Shown in pieces: positions 26,977 to 37,775 of a stretch of DNA of 64,000 nt. The translations under genes and the position numbers were made by a program. Origin of the DNA: Occultella kanbiaonis (GTDB lineage: Bacteria; Actinomycetota; Actinomycetes; Actinomycetales; Beutenbergiaceae). The first letter of the stretch is position 1, and each line of letters begins with the position of its first letter. The DNA lies in assembly GCF_009708215.1 (NCBI RefSeq), contig NZ_CP046175.1:2170001-2234000 (forward strand). The letters run 5' to 3'. The notes below the pieces were generated by a model. It was not told the origin of the DNA and searched no databases. It was given only the letters and a program-made list of their open reading frames with translations.

Positions 26977-27993
26977 TCAGCCTTCCATCTTCTTGCGGGA
27001 GGGCTGCACCCTTGGCGGCTCGCCCGGCATCTTCGGGTACTCGGGCGGGAACGGCATCTCACCGAGGCCGTTCGCGACGTCGGTGTCCCAGAGGCCGAGC
27101 GCGGCCTCGAACGTGCCGACGGCGTCGTCGATCCCGGCCCACGCGTCGCCGTGGTCCTCGAGCAGGCCCGGCACCGTCAGCACGGTGAAGTCCGCGGTGC
27201 TGACCTCGGACAGTTCCTCCCACCGCACCGGCATGGAGACCGGAGCGCCCGGAAGGGGCCGGGGGGAGTAGGCCGCGGCGATGGTGCGGTCGCGGTTCGC
27301 CTGGTTGAAGTCGACGAAGATCTTCTCCCCGCGTTCCTCCTTCCACCAGGCGGTGGTCACCAGCTCCGGCAGTCGCCGCTCCAGCTCCCGGGCGATCCCG
27401 ATGACGCCGTGCCGCACCTCCAGGAACTCGTGATCGGGCGTGACCCGGGCGAACACGTGCAGCCCCCGGTTCCCGCTCGTCTTGACCCACGGGGTCAGCC
27501 CGAGCTCGGTCATCAGGTCCCGCAGCGCGAACGCCGCCGTGACCACGTCGGCGAAGGACCGGCCGGGCTGCGGGTCCAGGTCGATGCGGATCTCGTCGGG
27601 ATTGTCGGCGTTCGCGGTGCGCACCGGCCAGGGGTGGAACGTGACCGTGTTCATCTGCACGGCCCACACGGCGGTGGCGATCTCGTCGATGACCAGCTGC
27701 GGGTGCTGGCGCCCGGAGGGGTAGGTGCAGATCACCGTTCGAGCCCACTCCGGGGCCCCCTTGGGAGGGTTCTTGGAGAAGAACTCCTCCCCGTCTGTGC
27801 CCTGCGGGAACCGCTGCAGGGTCACCGGCCGGTCGCCGACCGCCCGCAGGAAGCCATCGGCCACGGCGGCGAGGTAGCGCGCCAGGTCCCACTTCGTGAT
27901 GCCCGGCCACATCTCGCGATCGGGCGAGGAGATGCGCACCGAGCGCGCACCGTCTCCTCCGGGCAGGTCCAGGTGTTTCGCCGTCGTGGCCAT
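26977..27993 (-). CDS. Stand-alone LigD-type polymerase/primase domain
   Basis: 338 aa. Archaeo-eukaryotic primase-fold polymerase domain of the LigD PolDom type used in non-homologous end joining. Catalytic acidic pair in IRIDLDPQPGRSFADV, FPQGTDGEEFFSKNPP, the VKTSGNRGLHVFAR motif and FVDFNQANRDRTIAAAYSPRP loop. There are no ligase or phosphoesterase domains. Start ATG 27993 has TAGGCT seven bases upstream; that -10 overlaps the stop of the upstream gene. LigC is nearby. Ku is not in the window. Confidence 0.9.
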   Translation of the reverse strand: MATTAKHLDLPGGDGARSVRISSPDREMWPGITKWDLARYLAAVADGFLRAVGDRPVTLQRFPQGTDGEEFFSKNPPKGAPEWARTVICTYPSGRQHPQLVIDEIATAVWAVQMNTVTFHPWPVRTANADNPDEIRIDLDPQPGRSFADVVTAAFALRDLMTELGLTPWVKTSGNRGLHVFARVTPDHEFLEVRHGVIGIARELERRLPELVTTAWWKEERGEKIFVDFNQANRDRTIAAAYSPRPLPGAPVSMPVRWEELSEVSTADFTVLTVPGLLEDHGDAWAGIDDAVGTFEAALGLWDTDVANGLGEMPFPPEYPKMPGEPPRVQPSRKKMEG

Positions 27994-28003
27994 GGCTGCG
28001 AGC

Positions 28004-29128
28004 CTAGAGGTCGGCCCCGACACGAGCCAGGTCGGCAGGCCGGTCGATCCCGTACCGGTGCCCCGCGTAGCCCCAGACCGCCAGAGCGAGCATCGGGCCC
28101 CAGAACCAGGCGGGGAAGACCACGGCGCCGGCGATGCCGATCATGCCGAGCACCGGGATCGCGACGCCGCAGAGCATGAGCGCGATGGTGGCCCCGGGAA
28201 TGATGGCGAACAGCGGCGGGACCGGTTGTCCGGCGCGTACCGGGAACCAGCGCGGGAACACCTCGCCCCAGCGGGCGATGAGCCCGAGGGTGAGGACGAA
28301 ACCGAGCCACGCACCCGAACTGAGCAGCAGACCCTGCAGGCGGACCGCCGGGTCGAGCGCCTGATCGCTGCCGAGCTGGGGCCAGGGCGTCAGCCACGTG
28401 AGGCGGATCAGTGCGTACGGCAACGGACCGAGCGCAGCCAGTGCCGTGAACAGCCGACGGTGCCTGGTCACCCACGCCGTCGCCCGCCGCAGCGAGCCGG
28501 TGCGCGACCATCGGGACACCAGCACAGCCGCCCAGGCCACGCCCGAGCCAAGGGTGAGCAGCACCGCCAGGATCGACCAGGTCTGCGCCAGCAGCGCCGG
28601 GAAGATGAAGCCGGCGTAGGTGACCACCACGTCCCGGCCGATGAGGATCAGGACCACCATGGCCACGGCCGCGAGGGCCACCACGATCCGCGCGGCCGGC
28701 CGGGTCCGGAACACCTGGATGCCGAGGCCGACCAGGATCAGCGGCACCATGAGGGAGACCAGGTACCCGAACGTGCTCAGTGTGCCGCTGCCCTGGGCAA
28801 GCACCGCGAACACGACGACCTGGATCGCCGCGACCGGTCCGACGATCCGTCCGAGGAGTCGCTGGTGCGGGAAGGCCAGCTGCAGCAGGGCCACCAGCCC
28901 TCCGACCGCCGCGAGGGCGCACAACGACGCCGTCAGGTCGGGCCCGGAGAGCCAGGCTCGGGCCAGCGCGCCGTCGGGCAGGAGGAAGGCGTTCAGATCC
29001 GGACGAAGCAGCAGCCAGCCGGTGAGCAGCGCGACCACGAGGGAGGACAGCAACGCCCAACGGGTCGGCCGGTCGCGGGCAGTCGGCGCCGTCGCCCGCG
29101 ACGTGGTGGGAGGTGAAGTCTGAGACAT
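28004..29128 (-). CDS. Multi-pass membrane protein, function unknown
   Basis: 374 aa with about 9-10 hydrophobic segments beginning WALLSSLVVALLTGWLLL and ending FPAWFWGPMLALAVWGYAG. Gly/Ala/Leu-rich helices and no recognisable catalytic motif. Possibly a transporter-like or structural membrane protein. GGGCTCCTC precedes ATG 29128. A perfect 8-bp inverted repeat lies just upstream, suggesting specific regulation. Confidence 0.75.
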   Translation of the reverse strand: MSQTSPPTTSRATAPTARDRPTRWALLSSLVVALLTGWLLLRPDLNAFLLPDGALARAWLSGPDLTASLCALAAVGGLVALLQLAFPHQRLLGRIVGPVAAIQVVVFAVLAQGSGTLSTFGYLVSLMVPLILVGLGIQVFRTRPAARIVVALAAVAMVVLILIGRDVVVTYAGFIFPALLAQTWSILAVLLTLGSGVAWAAVLVSRWSRTGSLRRATAWVTRHRRLFTALAALGPLPYALIRLTWLTPWPQLGSDQALDPAVRLQGLLLSSGAWLGFVLTLGLIARWGEVFPRWFPVRAGQPVPPLFAIIPGATIALMLCGVAIPVLGMIGIAGAVVFPAWFWGPMLALAVWGYAGHRYGIDRPADLARVGADL

Positions 29129-29140
29129 GAGGAGCCCTTT

Positions 29141-29162
29141 CGATCGTGTGCTTCCACGATCG
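29141..29162. promoter_or_regulatory. Perfect inverted repeat before the membrane-protein gene
   Basis: CGATCGTG-TGCTTC-CACGATCG, 8-bp arms and 6-nt spacer, 13 bp before ATG 29128. This looks like an operator, or a hairpin near the ribosome-binding site of the minus-strand message. Confidence 0.5.
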
Positions 29163-29183
29163 GGGCTCCCTGGGTCGTGCGAA

Positions 29184-29223
29184 CTCCCTCATCCGGGGGA
29201 GCGGAGTGCCCCGGGTGAGGGAG
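29184..29223 (-). terminator. Long stem-loop after the aminotransferase gene
   Basis: CTCCCTCATCCGGGG pairs with CCCCGGGTGAGGGAG (one G-U), 10-nt loop, 50 bp after the aminotransferase stop. No U tract follows, as is frequent in actinobacteria. It may alternatively regulate the downstream membrane-protein gene. Confidence 0.55.
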
Positions 29224-29273
29224 ATCGGAACAGGCGAGGGTGAGGAACGGCAGGCGACCCTCGGCGATGCCTC

Positions 29274-30371
29274 CTAGCCGGGCAGGGAGGCGTACGCCTG
29301 CGCGAGCCGGGTGACGCCCTCGTCGATCTCGTCCGGCGTGACGCCCGAGTAGGCGATCCTGATCGAGTTCTTCGCGCCGTCGAGCAGGAAGTCGCTGCCC
29401 TTGACGATGGCGAGACCACGGGCGGCGGCGGCATCGAACAGGGCGTCGCCGTCGGTGCCTTCCGGGAACTCCACCCAGAGGAAGTAGCCGCCCTCGGGGT
29501 CCACGAACCTCGCGTCCGGGAGCTGGGTGCGCAGTCCGTCGCCCAGTCGCGCGGCGCGCTCGGCGAGGGCGGTCTTGACGGTGGCGATCGAGGTCTCGAA
29601 GGACCCGCCGCGCACGAACTCGTTCACGATCGACTGGGCGACCATGTTCGGCGAGATGTAGGTGCCAGTGGCGAGCTTGGCGATCTTGGCGATCAACTCC
29701 TCGTCACCGACCAGGTAGCCGACCCGGATGCCCGGGCAGACCGTCTTGGAGAAGGACGACGCGTAGACGACCTCGCCGGAGGTGGACAGTGACAGCATCG
29801 TTGGCTGGGTCTCGCCGGAGAACCGGAGCTCCACGTACGGGTCGTCCTCGAAGATCGTGACGTCGTACTCGCGGGCCAGCGCCACCAGTGCGCGGCGCTT
29901 GTCGCCGGAGAGGGAGTACCCGGCCGGGTTCTGGAAGTTCGGGATCAGGTGGGCCAGGCGCACGTCGGTGCCGCCGGCGAGCAGGTCGGCGAACCCACGC
30001 ACGTCGACGCCGTCCTCCTCGAGCTCGATGGCGCGCAGGTCCGCCTGCCGGCCCTTGAGGGAGAGCAGGGTGCGGTCGTAGGAGGGGCGCTCCACCACGA
30101 CGGTGTCACCGGCGGAGACGAGCGTCTCGAACAGGAACGCGTCCGCCTGCATCGACCCGTTCGTGACCAGCACCTGATCCTCGGTCACCCCGTGCCGCTC
30201 GGCGATCCAGGCACGCAGCGGCTTGTAGCCCACGGAGGTGCCGTAGGCGAAGGTGCCGGCCGGGTCGTTGGTGAACGCACGATCGGCGGCGGCGCGAAGA
30301 CCCTCGGTGTCGATGATGTCGAGGGAGGGGGCGCCGCGGGCGAACGAGATGGGGGCGGGTTCGGTGGCCAT
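29274..30371 (-). CDS. PLP-dependent aminotransferase (class I/II, MocR-like catalytic domain)
   Basis: 365 aa. Fold-type I aminotransferase with no HTH: GYKPLRAWIAERHG, TNGSMQADAFLF, FQNPAGYSLSGDKRR, FEDDPYVELRF and the PLP-Lys segment SSFSKTVCPGIRVGYLVG. The pattern resembles 2-aminoadipate/kynurenine-type aminotransferases. Specificity undetermined. Start at ATG 30371; TACGCT lies 7 bases upstream. Confidence 0.87.
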   Translation of the reverse strand: MATEPAPISFARGAPSLDIIDTEGLRAAADRAFTNDPAGTFAYGTSVGYKPLRAWIAERHGVTEDQVLVTNGSMQADAFLFETLVSAGDTVVVERPSYDRTLLSLKGRQADLRAIELEEDGVDVRGFADLLAGGTDVRLAHLIPNFQNPAGYSLSGDKRRALVALAREYDVTIFEDDPYVELRFSGETQPTMLSLSTSGEVVYASSFSKTVCPGIRVGYLVGDEELIAKIAKLATGTYISPNMVAQSIVNEFVRGGSFETSIATVKTALAERAARLGDGLRTQLPDARFVDPEGGYFLWVEFPEGTDGDALFDAAAARGLAIVKGSDFLLDGAKNSIRIAYSGVTPDEIDEGVTRLAQAYASLPG

Positions 30372-30495
30372 GGCGCCCAGCGTAGTTCCCGGTCGCGGCA
30401 CGTCGCCAACGCGTCTCGCAGCGCGGCCACCGGGGGCGCTGCGGTCGGCGAGACCTCCTCGCGGACTGTGCCGAGTCAGTCCGGAAGCCACCGAG

Positions 30496-31437
30496 TCAGT
30501 CGGTCGGTTCCGACCGGTCCGAGGTGCCCGGGACCGACGATGCGCGGCCGGTCTCGTCCGACGCGGGTCGACGGCCGGCCCAACCCAGCGCCCCGGGGTA
30601 TCGGACCGACCCACTGGCCGTCCGCACGGCCTCCGCCAGGGCGTCCGGCCAGGCCCGGCCGGAGGCGATCCCGTGCGCGAGGGCCCCGTGCAGCACGTCA
30701 CCGGCGCCGAGCGTGTCAACGACCTCTGCCGCGGGAACGTGCGGGACCTCGATGCGGTGCCGGACGCCGTCGAGCAGGCAGTCGATCGCGTCGGCGCCGT
30801 GGCTCTGGGCGACGACGCCGGGCCCGTGCGCGGCGACGGCGTCGAGCAGCTCTGCGGCGGTTCGCGGGTCGGCGTCGCCGAGCCGGAAGTCCCCGGACAG
30901 CACGGCGGCGTCCAGGTGCGCCAACAGCCTGGGCAGGCCCGGCTTGTCCGAGCCGCCGTCGAGCAGGGTGGGCACGCCGCGGGCGCGGGCGGCCGCGCAG
31001 AGCGCGACGGACGCCGCCATCAGGTGAGCGTCGACGAGGACGCACCCGACGCCGTCGAGCACCGACTCGTCCGGGGCGCGCAGCACCCGGGCGCCGTCGT
31101 GGTTGGTGGAGGCGACGGCCCGCTCGCCCGTGGCCTCGGTGACCAGCACCGTGGAGACCGGCGGGGCGCCGTCGTCGGTCGCGAGGTCGACGACCTCGAC
31201 GCCCCCGGCCGCGAGCTCGTGGCGGGCCAGGTCGCCGAGCGTGGAGGCGCCGAGCGCGGTGACCAGCGTGGCCCGCCCGCCCAGGGCCGCGACGGTGAGC
31301 GCCGCGTTCGCCGCCGGCCCACCGACGTGTACCCGCGTGGCGCGGGCGACGACCTTCTGGTTCGTGGTCGGGACGGCCGTGACCACCTGGGTCACGTCGA
31401 TCGTCGTCAGGCCGCAGCAGACGACGGCGGCGCTCAC
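30496..31437 (-). CDS. PfkB-family carbohydrate kinase
   Basis: 313 aa, ribokinase-like fold. N-terminal VCCGLTTIDVTQVV, the substrate loop VGGPAANAALTVAALGG and the catalytic base motif VDTLGAGDVLHGALAHGI (Asp of DTxGAGD). A C-terminal tail of about 30 residues is disordered (Ser/Thr/Arg-rich). Sugar or nucleoside specificity unknown. GTG start overlaps the DedA stop by 4 bp. Confidence 0.86.
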   Translation of the reverse strand: MSAAVVCCGLTTIDVTQVVTAVPTTNQKVVARATRVHVGGPAANAALTVAALGGRATLVTALGASTLGDLARHELAAGGVEVVDLATDDGAPPVSTVLVTEATGERAVASTNHDGARVLRAPDESVLDGVGCVLVDAHLMAASVALCAAARARGVPTLLDGGSDKPGLPRLLAHLDAAVLSGDFRLGDADPRTAAELLDAVAAHGPGVVAQSHGADAIDCLLDGVRHRIEVPHVPAAEVVDTLGAGDVLHGALAHGIASGRAWPDALAEAVRTASGSVRYPGALGWAGRRPASDETGRASSVPGTSDRSEPTD

Positions 31438-32162
31438 CTCGTGGGGTCCTCGACGTCCTCGTCCGTGGTGGTGCCGGCGCCGACGGTGCCACCCTCGTGG
31501 GCCAGCCGGGCGCGCTTGCGAAGGCGGACGATGACGAACCAGACGATCAGGCCGGCGATCGCGATCAGCACCAGGTTCGAGATGACCCCGCTCCACTGTT
31601 CGAGCACCGGCTTGATCGCCGGCCCGAACGCGTAGCCCAGCCCGATCCAGATGCCGTTCCAGAGCAGCGACCCGGCGAACGTGTACAGAGAGAACTTCCA
31701 CAGGTTCATCCGCTCGATCCCGGCCGGGATGGAGATGAACGAGCGCACCAGTGGCACGCACCGGCCGGTGAACACGGCCACGCCACCCCAGCGGGAGAAG
31801 AACTTCTCGGCCTTGTCGAAGTCTGCGACCTCCACGAGCGGCATCTTCTCGAAGATCCAGCGGGTCCGGCTGCGGCCCAGTGCGGCGCCGAGGCCGTACC
31901 AGATCCAGCCGCCGATCAGGCCGGCCAGCGTTGCCGCGACCAGGGCGCCCCAGAAGCTCATCCGGCCCTCATAGGCGAGGAAACCCGCGCCGGGCAGGAT
32001 CGCCTCGGACGGGATCGGTGGGAAGAACGTCTCGATCAGCACCGCGAGACCCACGCCGACCTCACCCGCGATCGTCATCAGGGAGAGCACCCACCCGATG
32101 AACCCGTCGTACTCGATGGCGGGGTCGACGGCCTGCATGGGCAGGTGGTGCAGCGCGGGCAT
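31434..32162 (-). CDS. DedA-family membrane protein
   Basis: 242 aa, VTT/DedA-type flippase-like protein. Conserved motifs ETFFPPIPSEAILPGAGFLA, GGWIWYGLGAALGRSRTRWI and FTGRCVPLVRSFISIPAGIERM; hydrophobic segments near both ends; tail hydrophilic (GAGTTTDEDVEDPTR). Likely involved in lipid carrier or phospholipid translocation. SD GAGGAG near ATG 32162. Followed by the PfkB kinase, which overlaps it. Confidence 0.9.
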   Translation of the reverse strand: MPALHHLPMQAVDPAIEYDGFIGWVLSLMTIAGEVGVGLAVLIETFFPPIPSEAILPGAGFLAYEGRMSFWGALVAATLAGLIGGWIWYGLGAALGRSRTRWIFEKMPLVEVADFDKAEKFFSRWGGVAVFTGRCVPLVRSFISIPAGIERMNLWKFSLYTFAGSLLWNGIWIGLGYAFGPAIKPVLEQWSGVISNLVLIAIAGLIVWFVIVRLRKRARLAHEGGTVGAGTTTDEDVEDPTR

Positions 32163-32311
32163 GGAGCTCCTCGAGGATCGGGCGGCGACGGGACGGCTGG
32201 TGCGGTGATCGCCCTTGACCCCTCAAGGTTCTCACGCGTGCGCGCAGCATCGCCTCACACCCTGGGAGGACGCGCGGGTACGACCGGTGGGCGACTGGGC
32301 CACGGCTCCTG

Positions 32312-32887
32312 CTACTGCCCGACGCGACCGTCCACGCGTTCCCTGATCAGGTCTGCGTGCCCGCAGTGCCGGGCGTACTCCTCGATCATGTGGATCAGGA
32401 CCCGCCGCAACGGGGTCTGCCCGTCCGCACCGATCCAGCCGAGGTCCGCGTGGGCGGCGACGAACGCCTCCGAGTTCGCCACCTCGCCGCGCCAGGTGGC
32501 CCAGGCCTCCTCGACCACGGCCGGATCGGCGACGGCACCGCTGAACTCGGTGTCGACGCCGTCGACCACATAGGGCGCCGGTACGTCCTCACCCGCGAGG
32601 ATGCGACGGAACCAACTCCGCTCCACGCCCGCGAGGTGGCGCACCAGTCCCAGCAGGGACAGATCCGACGGCGGCACCGACGCTTTCGCGAGACCGGCCG
32701 GGTCGAGGCCGGCGCACTTCATCTCGAGGGTGAGGCGGTAGTCGCTGAGGAAGCCGAGCAGCATGGCGCGCTCGCTGTTCTCGAAGGCGCCGTCCTGGCG
32801 TGGGTCCTCGTCCTCGGGCACCCACATGTCCCACCAGCCGAACTTCCGCTCGGGGAGTCCCTGATCTGCCTCGTCGACCGTGACCAT
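32312..32887 (-). CDS. DinB family protein (DUF664)
   Basis: 191 aa four-helix DinB-like protein. Features: LLGLVRHLAGVERSWFRRILAGED with the first metal-type His and HMIEEYARHCGHADLIRERVDG with the HxxxH triad at the C terminus. Probably a thiol (mycothiol)-linked metal enzyme; substrate unknown. ATG 32887 chosen because the family sequence starts there. Confidence 0.85.
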   Translation of the reverse strand: MVTVDEADQGLPERKFGWWDMWVPEDEDPRQDGAFENSERAMLLGFLSDYRLTLEMKCAGLDPAGLAKASVPPSDLSLLGLVRHLAGVERSWFRRILAGEDVPAPYVVDGVDTEFSGAVADPAVVEEAWATWRGEVANSEAFVAAHADLGWIGADGQTPLRRVLIHMIEEYARHCGHADLIRERVDGRVGQ

Positions 32888-32949
32888 GGCTCGACACTGC
32901 TCCCGGCGTCCGGGTTCGGCAAGGTGATTTCGGGCGGGGTCTCGCGGTG

Positions 32950-33705
32950 TCAGCCGAGCCGCTGGTATCCGTACAGGTCCTCCTGGGTCTGGTTCACCCA
33001 GATCCGGGCGCGCAGCTCCTCGGGTGAGTCCGGGTTGGCGATCCGCAGGGACAGGCCGTAGTTCTCGTCGACCACGTCCGCCGCGATGCCCGCGTCGCCC
33101 AGGCGCTCGGCAAGGGCCCGCACGTCCGGATGCTCGAAGGAGAGCACCGCACCGGTCCGGGCGTCGCCGTGGACGGCCAGCAGCCCACCACCCGGCGCGG
33201 ACAGGTCGACCCACTCGCCCGAGTCGGACCGGATCCGAGTGCTCAGACCGAGTGCCGTCAGCACACGCGCGCCACCCGGGACGTCCCCGGTGTACCAGAG
33301 CGGGAGCACCTCGGCCGGGGCGAGGTCGCCCGACCCGGTCCCGGCGACCCGGCCGACCAGGTCCGAGTTCTCGTCCAGGTACACGTGCTGGCCGTCGGGC
33401 GCGGTCACCGCGGCGTAGCGGCCGAAGTCCTCGGTGGTCACGCTCGCGCTCAGGCCGAGCTCGATCAGTGCCGGCGTCACGGCGCGCAGCGCCGCGTCCA
33501 GGTCGGCGACCACGAACCGCAGCTCGATCCGGCCGACCGCAGGATCGCCGTCGGGCATGCCGTGGATGGCGACGCCACCGCCGGCGAGGGCGAACAGCCG
33601 CCAGTCGCCATCGTCGCGCACGCGCTCGCCACCGAGCGCGGTGACCAGGGCGACCCAGTCCTCGGGGTGGGCGGTGTACTGGATCGGGCGGACGCGCAGG
33701 CTCAT
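32950..33705 (-). CDS. Tandem VOC-domain protein
   Basis: 251 aa with two VOC-fold units, about 1-118 ([24 protein letters not shown] ... [12 protein letters not shown]) and 133-250 ([21 protein letters not shown] ... [20 protein letters not shown]). Ligand-binding function unknown. Its ATG (33705) overlaps the stop of the ribbon-helix-helix gene by 4 bp (ATGA), so they are co-translated, which suggests the small regulator accompanies it. Confidence 0.83.
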   Translation of the reverse strand: MSLRVRPIQYTAHPEDWVALVTALGGERVRDDGDWRLFALAGGGVAIHGMPDGDPAVGRIELRFVVADLDAALRAVTPALIELGLSASVTTEDFGRYAAVTAPDGQHVYLDENSDLVGRVAGTGSGDLAPAEVLPLWYTGDVPGGARVLTALGLSTRIRSDSGEWVDLSAPGGGLLAVHGDARTGAVLSFEHPDVRALAERLGDAGIAADVVDENYGLSLRIANPDSPEELRARIWVNQTQEDLYGYQRLG

Positions 33706-33857
33706 CGGTCGTGCTCCCTCAGGTAGGTCTCCAGCGCGCGCTGGACGAACGCGGACAGGCTCAGGCCGTCGTCGATCGAGCGGTGCTTGACCGCCCGGAT
33801 CAGTTCCGGCGGAAGGTAGACGTTGAACTGGGCCTTCGCGGCCTTCTCGTCTGTCAT
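33702..33857 (-). CDS. 51-aa ribbon-helix-helix (CopG/Arc-like) protein
   Basis: [20 protein letters not shown] begins a 51-aa frame that continues [20 protein letters not shown] and ends [11 protein letters not shown]. The short beta strand AQFNVYLP, helix [13 protein letters not shown] and helix [14 protein letters not shown] form an RHH DNA-binding domain. TAGCAT lies six bases before ATG 33857, a leaderless start. It stops 4 bp inside the start of the tandem VOC gene. It may autoregulate this pair (inference). Confidence 0.8.
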   Translation of the reverse strand: MTDEKAAKAQFNVYLPPELIRAVKHRSIDDGLSLSAFVQRALETYLREHDR

Positions 33858-33870
33858 GCGAGAATGCTAG

Positions 33871-35120
<1,250 letters not shown>

Positions 35121-35121
<1 letters not shown>

Positions 35122-37664
35122 TGCCGTACGTCGTGCCGAGCTGGCTCCGCGACCACGTCGAGATCCCCGCGGGCACCACGGCCGCGCAGCTGGCCGCGGA
35201 CCTGGTCCGGGTCGGGCTCGAGGAGGAGGCGGTGCACGCCGCCGGCGTCACCGGCCCGCTGGTGGTCGGCCGGGTCCTCGAGGCGATCCCCGAGGAGCAG
35301 AAGAACGGCAAGACCATCAACTGGTGCCAGGTCGACGTCGGCGCCCACAACAACGCCGACTCCTCGCCGCGGGGGATCGTCTGCGGTGCGCACAACTTCA
35401 CCGCGGGTGACTCCGTGGTGGTCGCCCTGCCCGGTGCCGTGCTGCCCGGGGACTTCGCGATCGCCGCCCGCAAGACCTACGGCCACGTCTCGGACGGGAT
35501 GATCTGCTCCGAGAGCGAGCTCGGACTCGGCGAGGGGCACGAGGGCATCATCGTGCTCGAGGACGCACCCGAGCCGGGCACCGACGCGATCGAGCTGCTC
35601 GGCCTCGGCGAGGAGATCCTCGAGATCAACGTCACGCCGGACCGCGGCTACTGCTTCAGCGTGCGTGGGGTGGCTCGCGAGTACGCCCACTCCACCGGAG
35701 CCGCCTTCACCGACCACGGCCTCGCGACGGCGGACCTGCCGGCCGCCAACGACGGCGGGTTCGCCGTCGACCTCGCCGACGACGCACCGATCCACGGTGT
35801 GCCGGGCGCGGACCGGTTCGTCGCGCGGATCGTCCGGGGCATCGACGCAGCCGCGCCGACGCCGGACTGGATGGCCACCCGGCTGCGCCAGGCGGGCATG
35901 CGTCCGATCTCCCTGGCCGTGGACATCACGAACTACGTGATGCTCGACCTGGGTCAGCCGCTGCACGCCTACGACCTGGCCACGCTGGCCGCACCGATCG
36001 TGGTGCGCCGGGCCCGGGCCGGGGAGAAGCTGACCACCCTGGACGACGTCTCGCGCACGCTGGACGCCGAGGACCTGCTGATCACGGACTCCCCGGACCC
36101 CTCCGGCACCGTCGGCTCACGGATCCTCGGCATCGCCGGCGTGATGGGCGGCGCCGACACCGAGGTGACGGACGCGACCACGGACGTGCTCATCGAGGCG
36201 GCGCACTTCGACCAGATCTCGGTGGCCCGCAGCGCCCGCCGGCACAAGCTGCCCAGTGAGGCCGCCAAGCGGTTCGAGCGCGGCGTGGACACCGCGCTGC
36301 AGGCGGTCGCCGCGCAGCGCGTCGTCGACCTGCTCGTGCAGTTCGCGGGCGGCCTGCCGGATGCCGGCGTCACCGACCTCGACCGCACGACGGCGCCCGA
36401 ACCGATCGCGATCGACGCCGGCCTGCCGGGTCGGCTGGCCGGTGTGGCGTACTCGACCGAGACGGTCGTCGCCACCCTCGAGTCCCTCGGCGCCCAGGTC
36501 GTCGCGGACGGCGACGCGCTGGTCGTCAGCGCGCCCACGTGGCGGCCCGACCTGACCGAGCCGGCCGACCTGGTCGAGGAGGTAGTGCGCCTGCAGGGGT
36601 ACGACCGGGTGCCCTCGGTGCTGCCGCCGGCGCCGCCGGGTGGCCGTGGGCTGAGCCTCACGCAACGGCGACGCCGGAGGGTGGCGAACCTGCTCGCGGA
36701 CTCCGGGCTCACCCAGGTGCTCACGTACCCGTTCATCGCAGCCTCCCGTCACGACGACCTCGCGCTGCCGGCGGCGGACCCGCGGCGCCGGTCGGTCCGG
36801 CTGGCCAACCCGCTCTCGGAGGCGATGCCCTACCTGCGCACGTCGCTGCTGGACACCCTGGCCGACGCCGCGGTGCGCAACGTCGGCCGCGGGCTGACCG
36901 ACGTCGCGATCTACGAGCTCGGCCTGGTCACCCGACCCGACGGGGCGAGCCACGACTCGCCGCTGCCGCCCACCGGGGTGCGTCCGAGCGATGCGGACCT
37001 GGACGCGATCCGCGCCGCCGTGCCCGCGCAGCCGCAGCGGGTGGCCGGCATCCTGGCCGGCAACCTCGTCGCGCCCGGCGTCTACACCAGCGCCAGGCGT
37101 GCCGACCACGCCGACGCCATCGCGCTGGTGCACCGGATCGCGCAGGCGGTCGACGTCACGCCCGTCGTCGAGGCGGACACCGAGCACCTGCCGTGGCACC
37201 CGGGCCGGTGCGCGCGGTTCACGACGGCCGACGGCGTCCTGCTGGGCCACGCGGGCGAGCTCGCCCCGAAGGTCACGGCCGCCCTCGGCCTGCCGGCCCG
37301 TACCGTCGCGTTCGAGGTGGACCTGGACGAGCTGTTCGGTGCGGCGCCCACGGAGCCGAAGCGGGTCCCGCCGCTGTCCACGTTCCCCGCCGCTAAGGAG
37401 GACATCGCCCTCGTCGTCGACGCTGCCACGCCGGTCGCCGACGTGCTCGCCGCCGTGCGCGAGGGAGCCGGTGACCTGGCCGAGGAGATCCACCTCTTCG
37501 ACATCTACACGGGCGAGTCCGTGGGCGAGGGCAAGGCCTCGATGGCGTTCTCGCTGCGCCTGCGCGCGGCCGACCGGACGCTCACCGCGGCCGACACGGC
37601 CGGGGTGCGCGACGCCGTCGTGGCGCTCGCGGGAGCGCGGTTGGGCGCGCAGCTGCGCGGCTGA
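35121..37664 (+). CDS. pheT: Phenylalanyl-tRNA synthetase beta subunit
   Basis: 847 aa. N-terminal B1 (MPYVVPSWLRDHVEIP), tRNA-binding-like OB domain (VVGRVLEAIPEEQKNGKTINWCQVDVG), B3/B4 (VTPDRGYCFSVRGVAREYA), B5, and C-terminal ferredoxin-like anticodon-binding domain (STFPAAKEDIALVVDAATPV, EEIHLFDIYTGESVGEGKASMAFSLRLR). Full family length. Overlaps pheS by 1 bp, coupled translation. Confidence 0.97.
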
Positions 37665-37775
37665 ACCGAGGTTCCAGCGGCCCGGGCGAGATCGACGACG
37701 CCCGGGCCGCGACCGACTGCCGGACGAGGACCAAGGTCCCTCGATCGGCCGGATCCGGTGACGCACCCTGGATAC

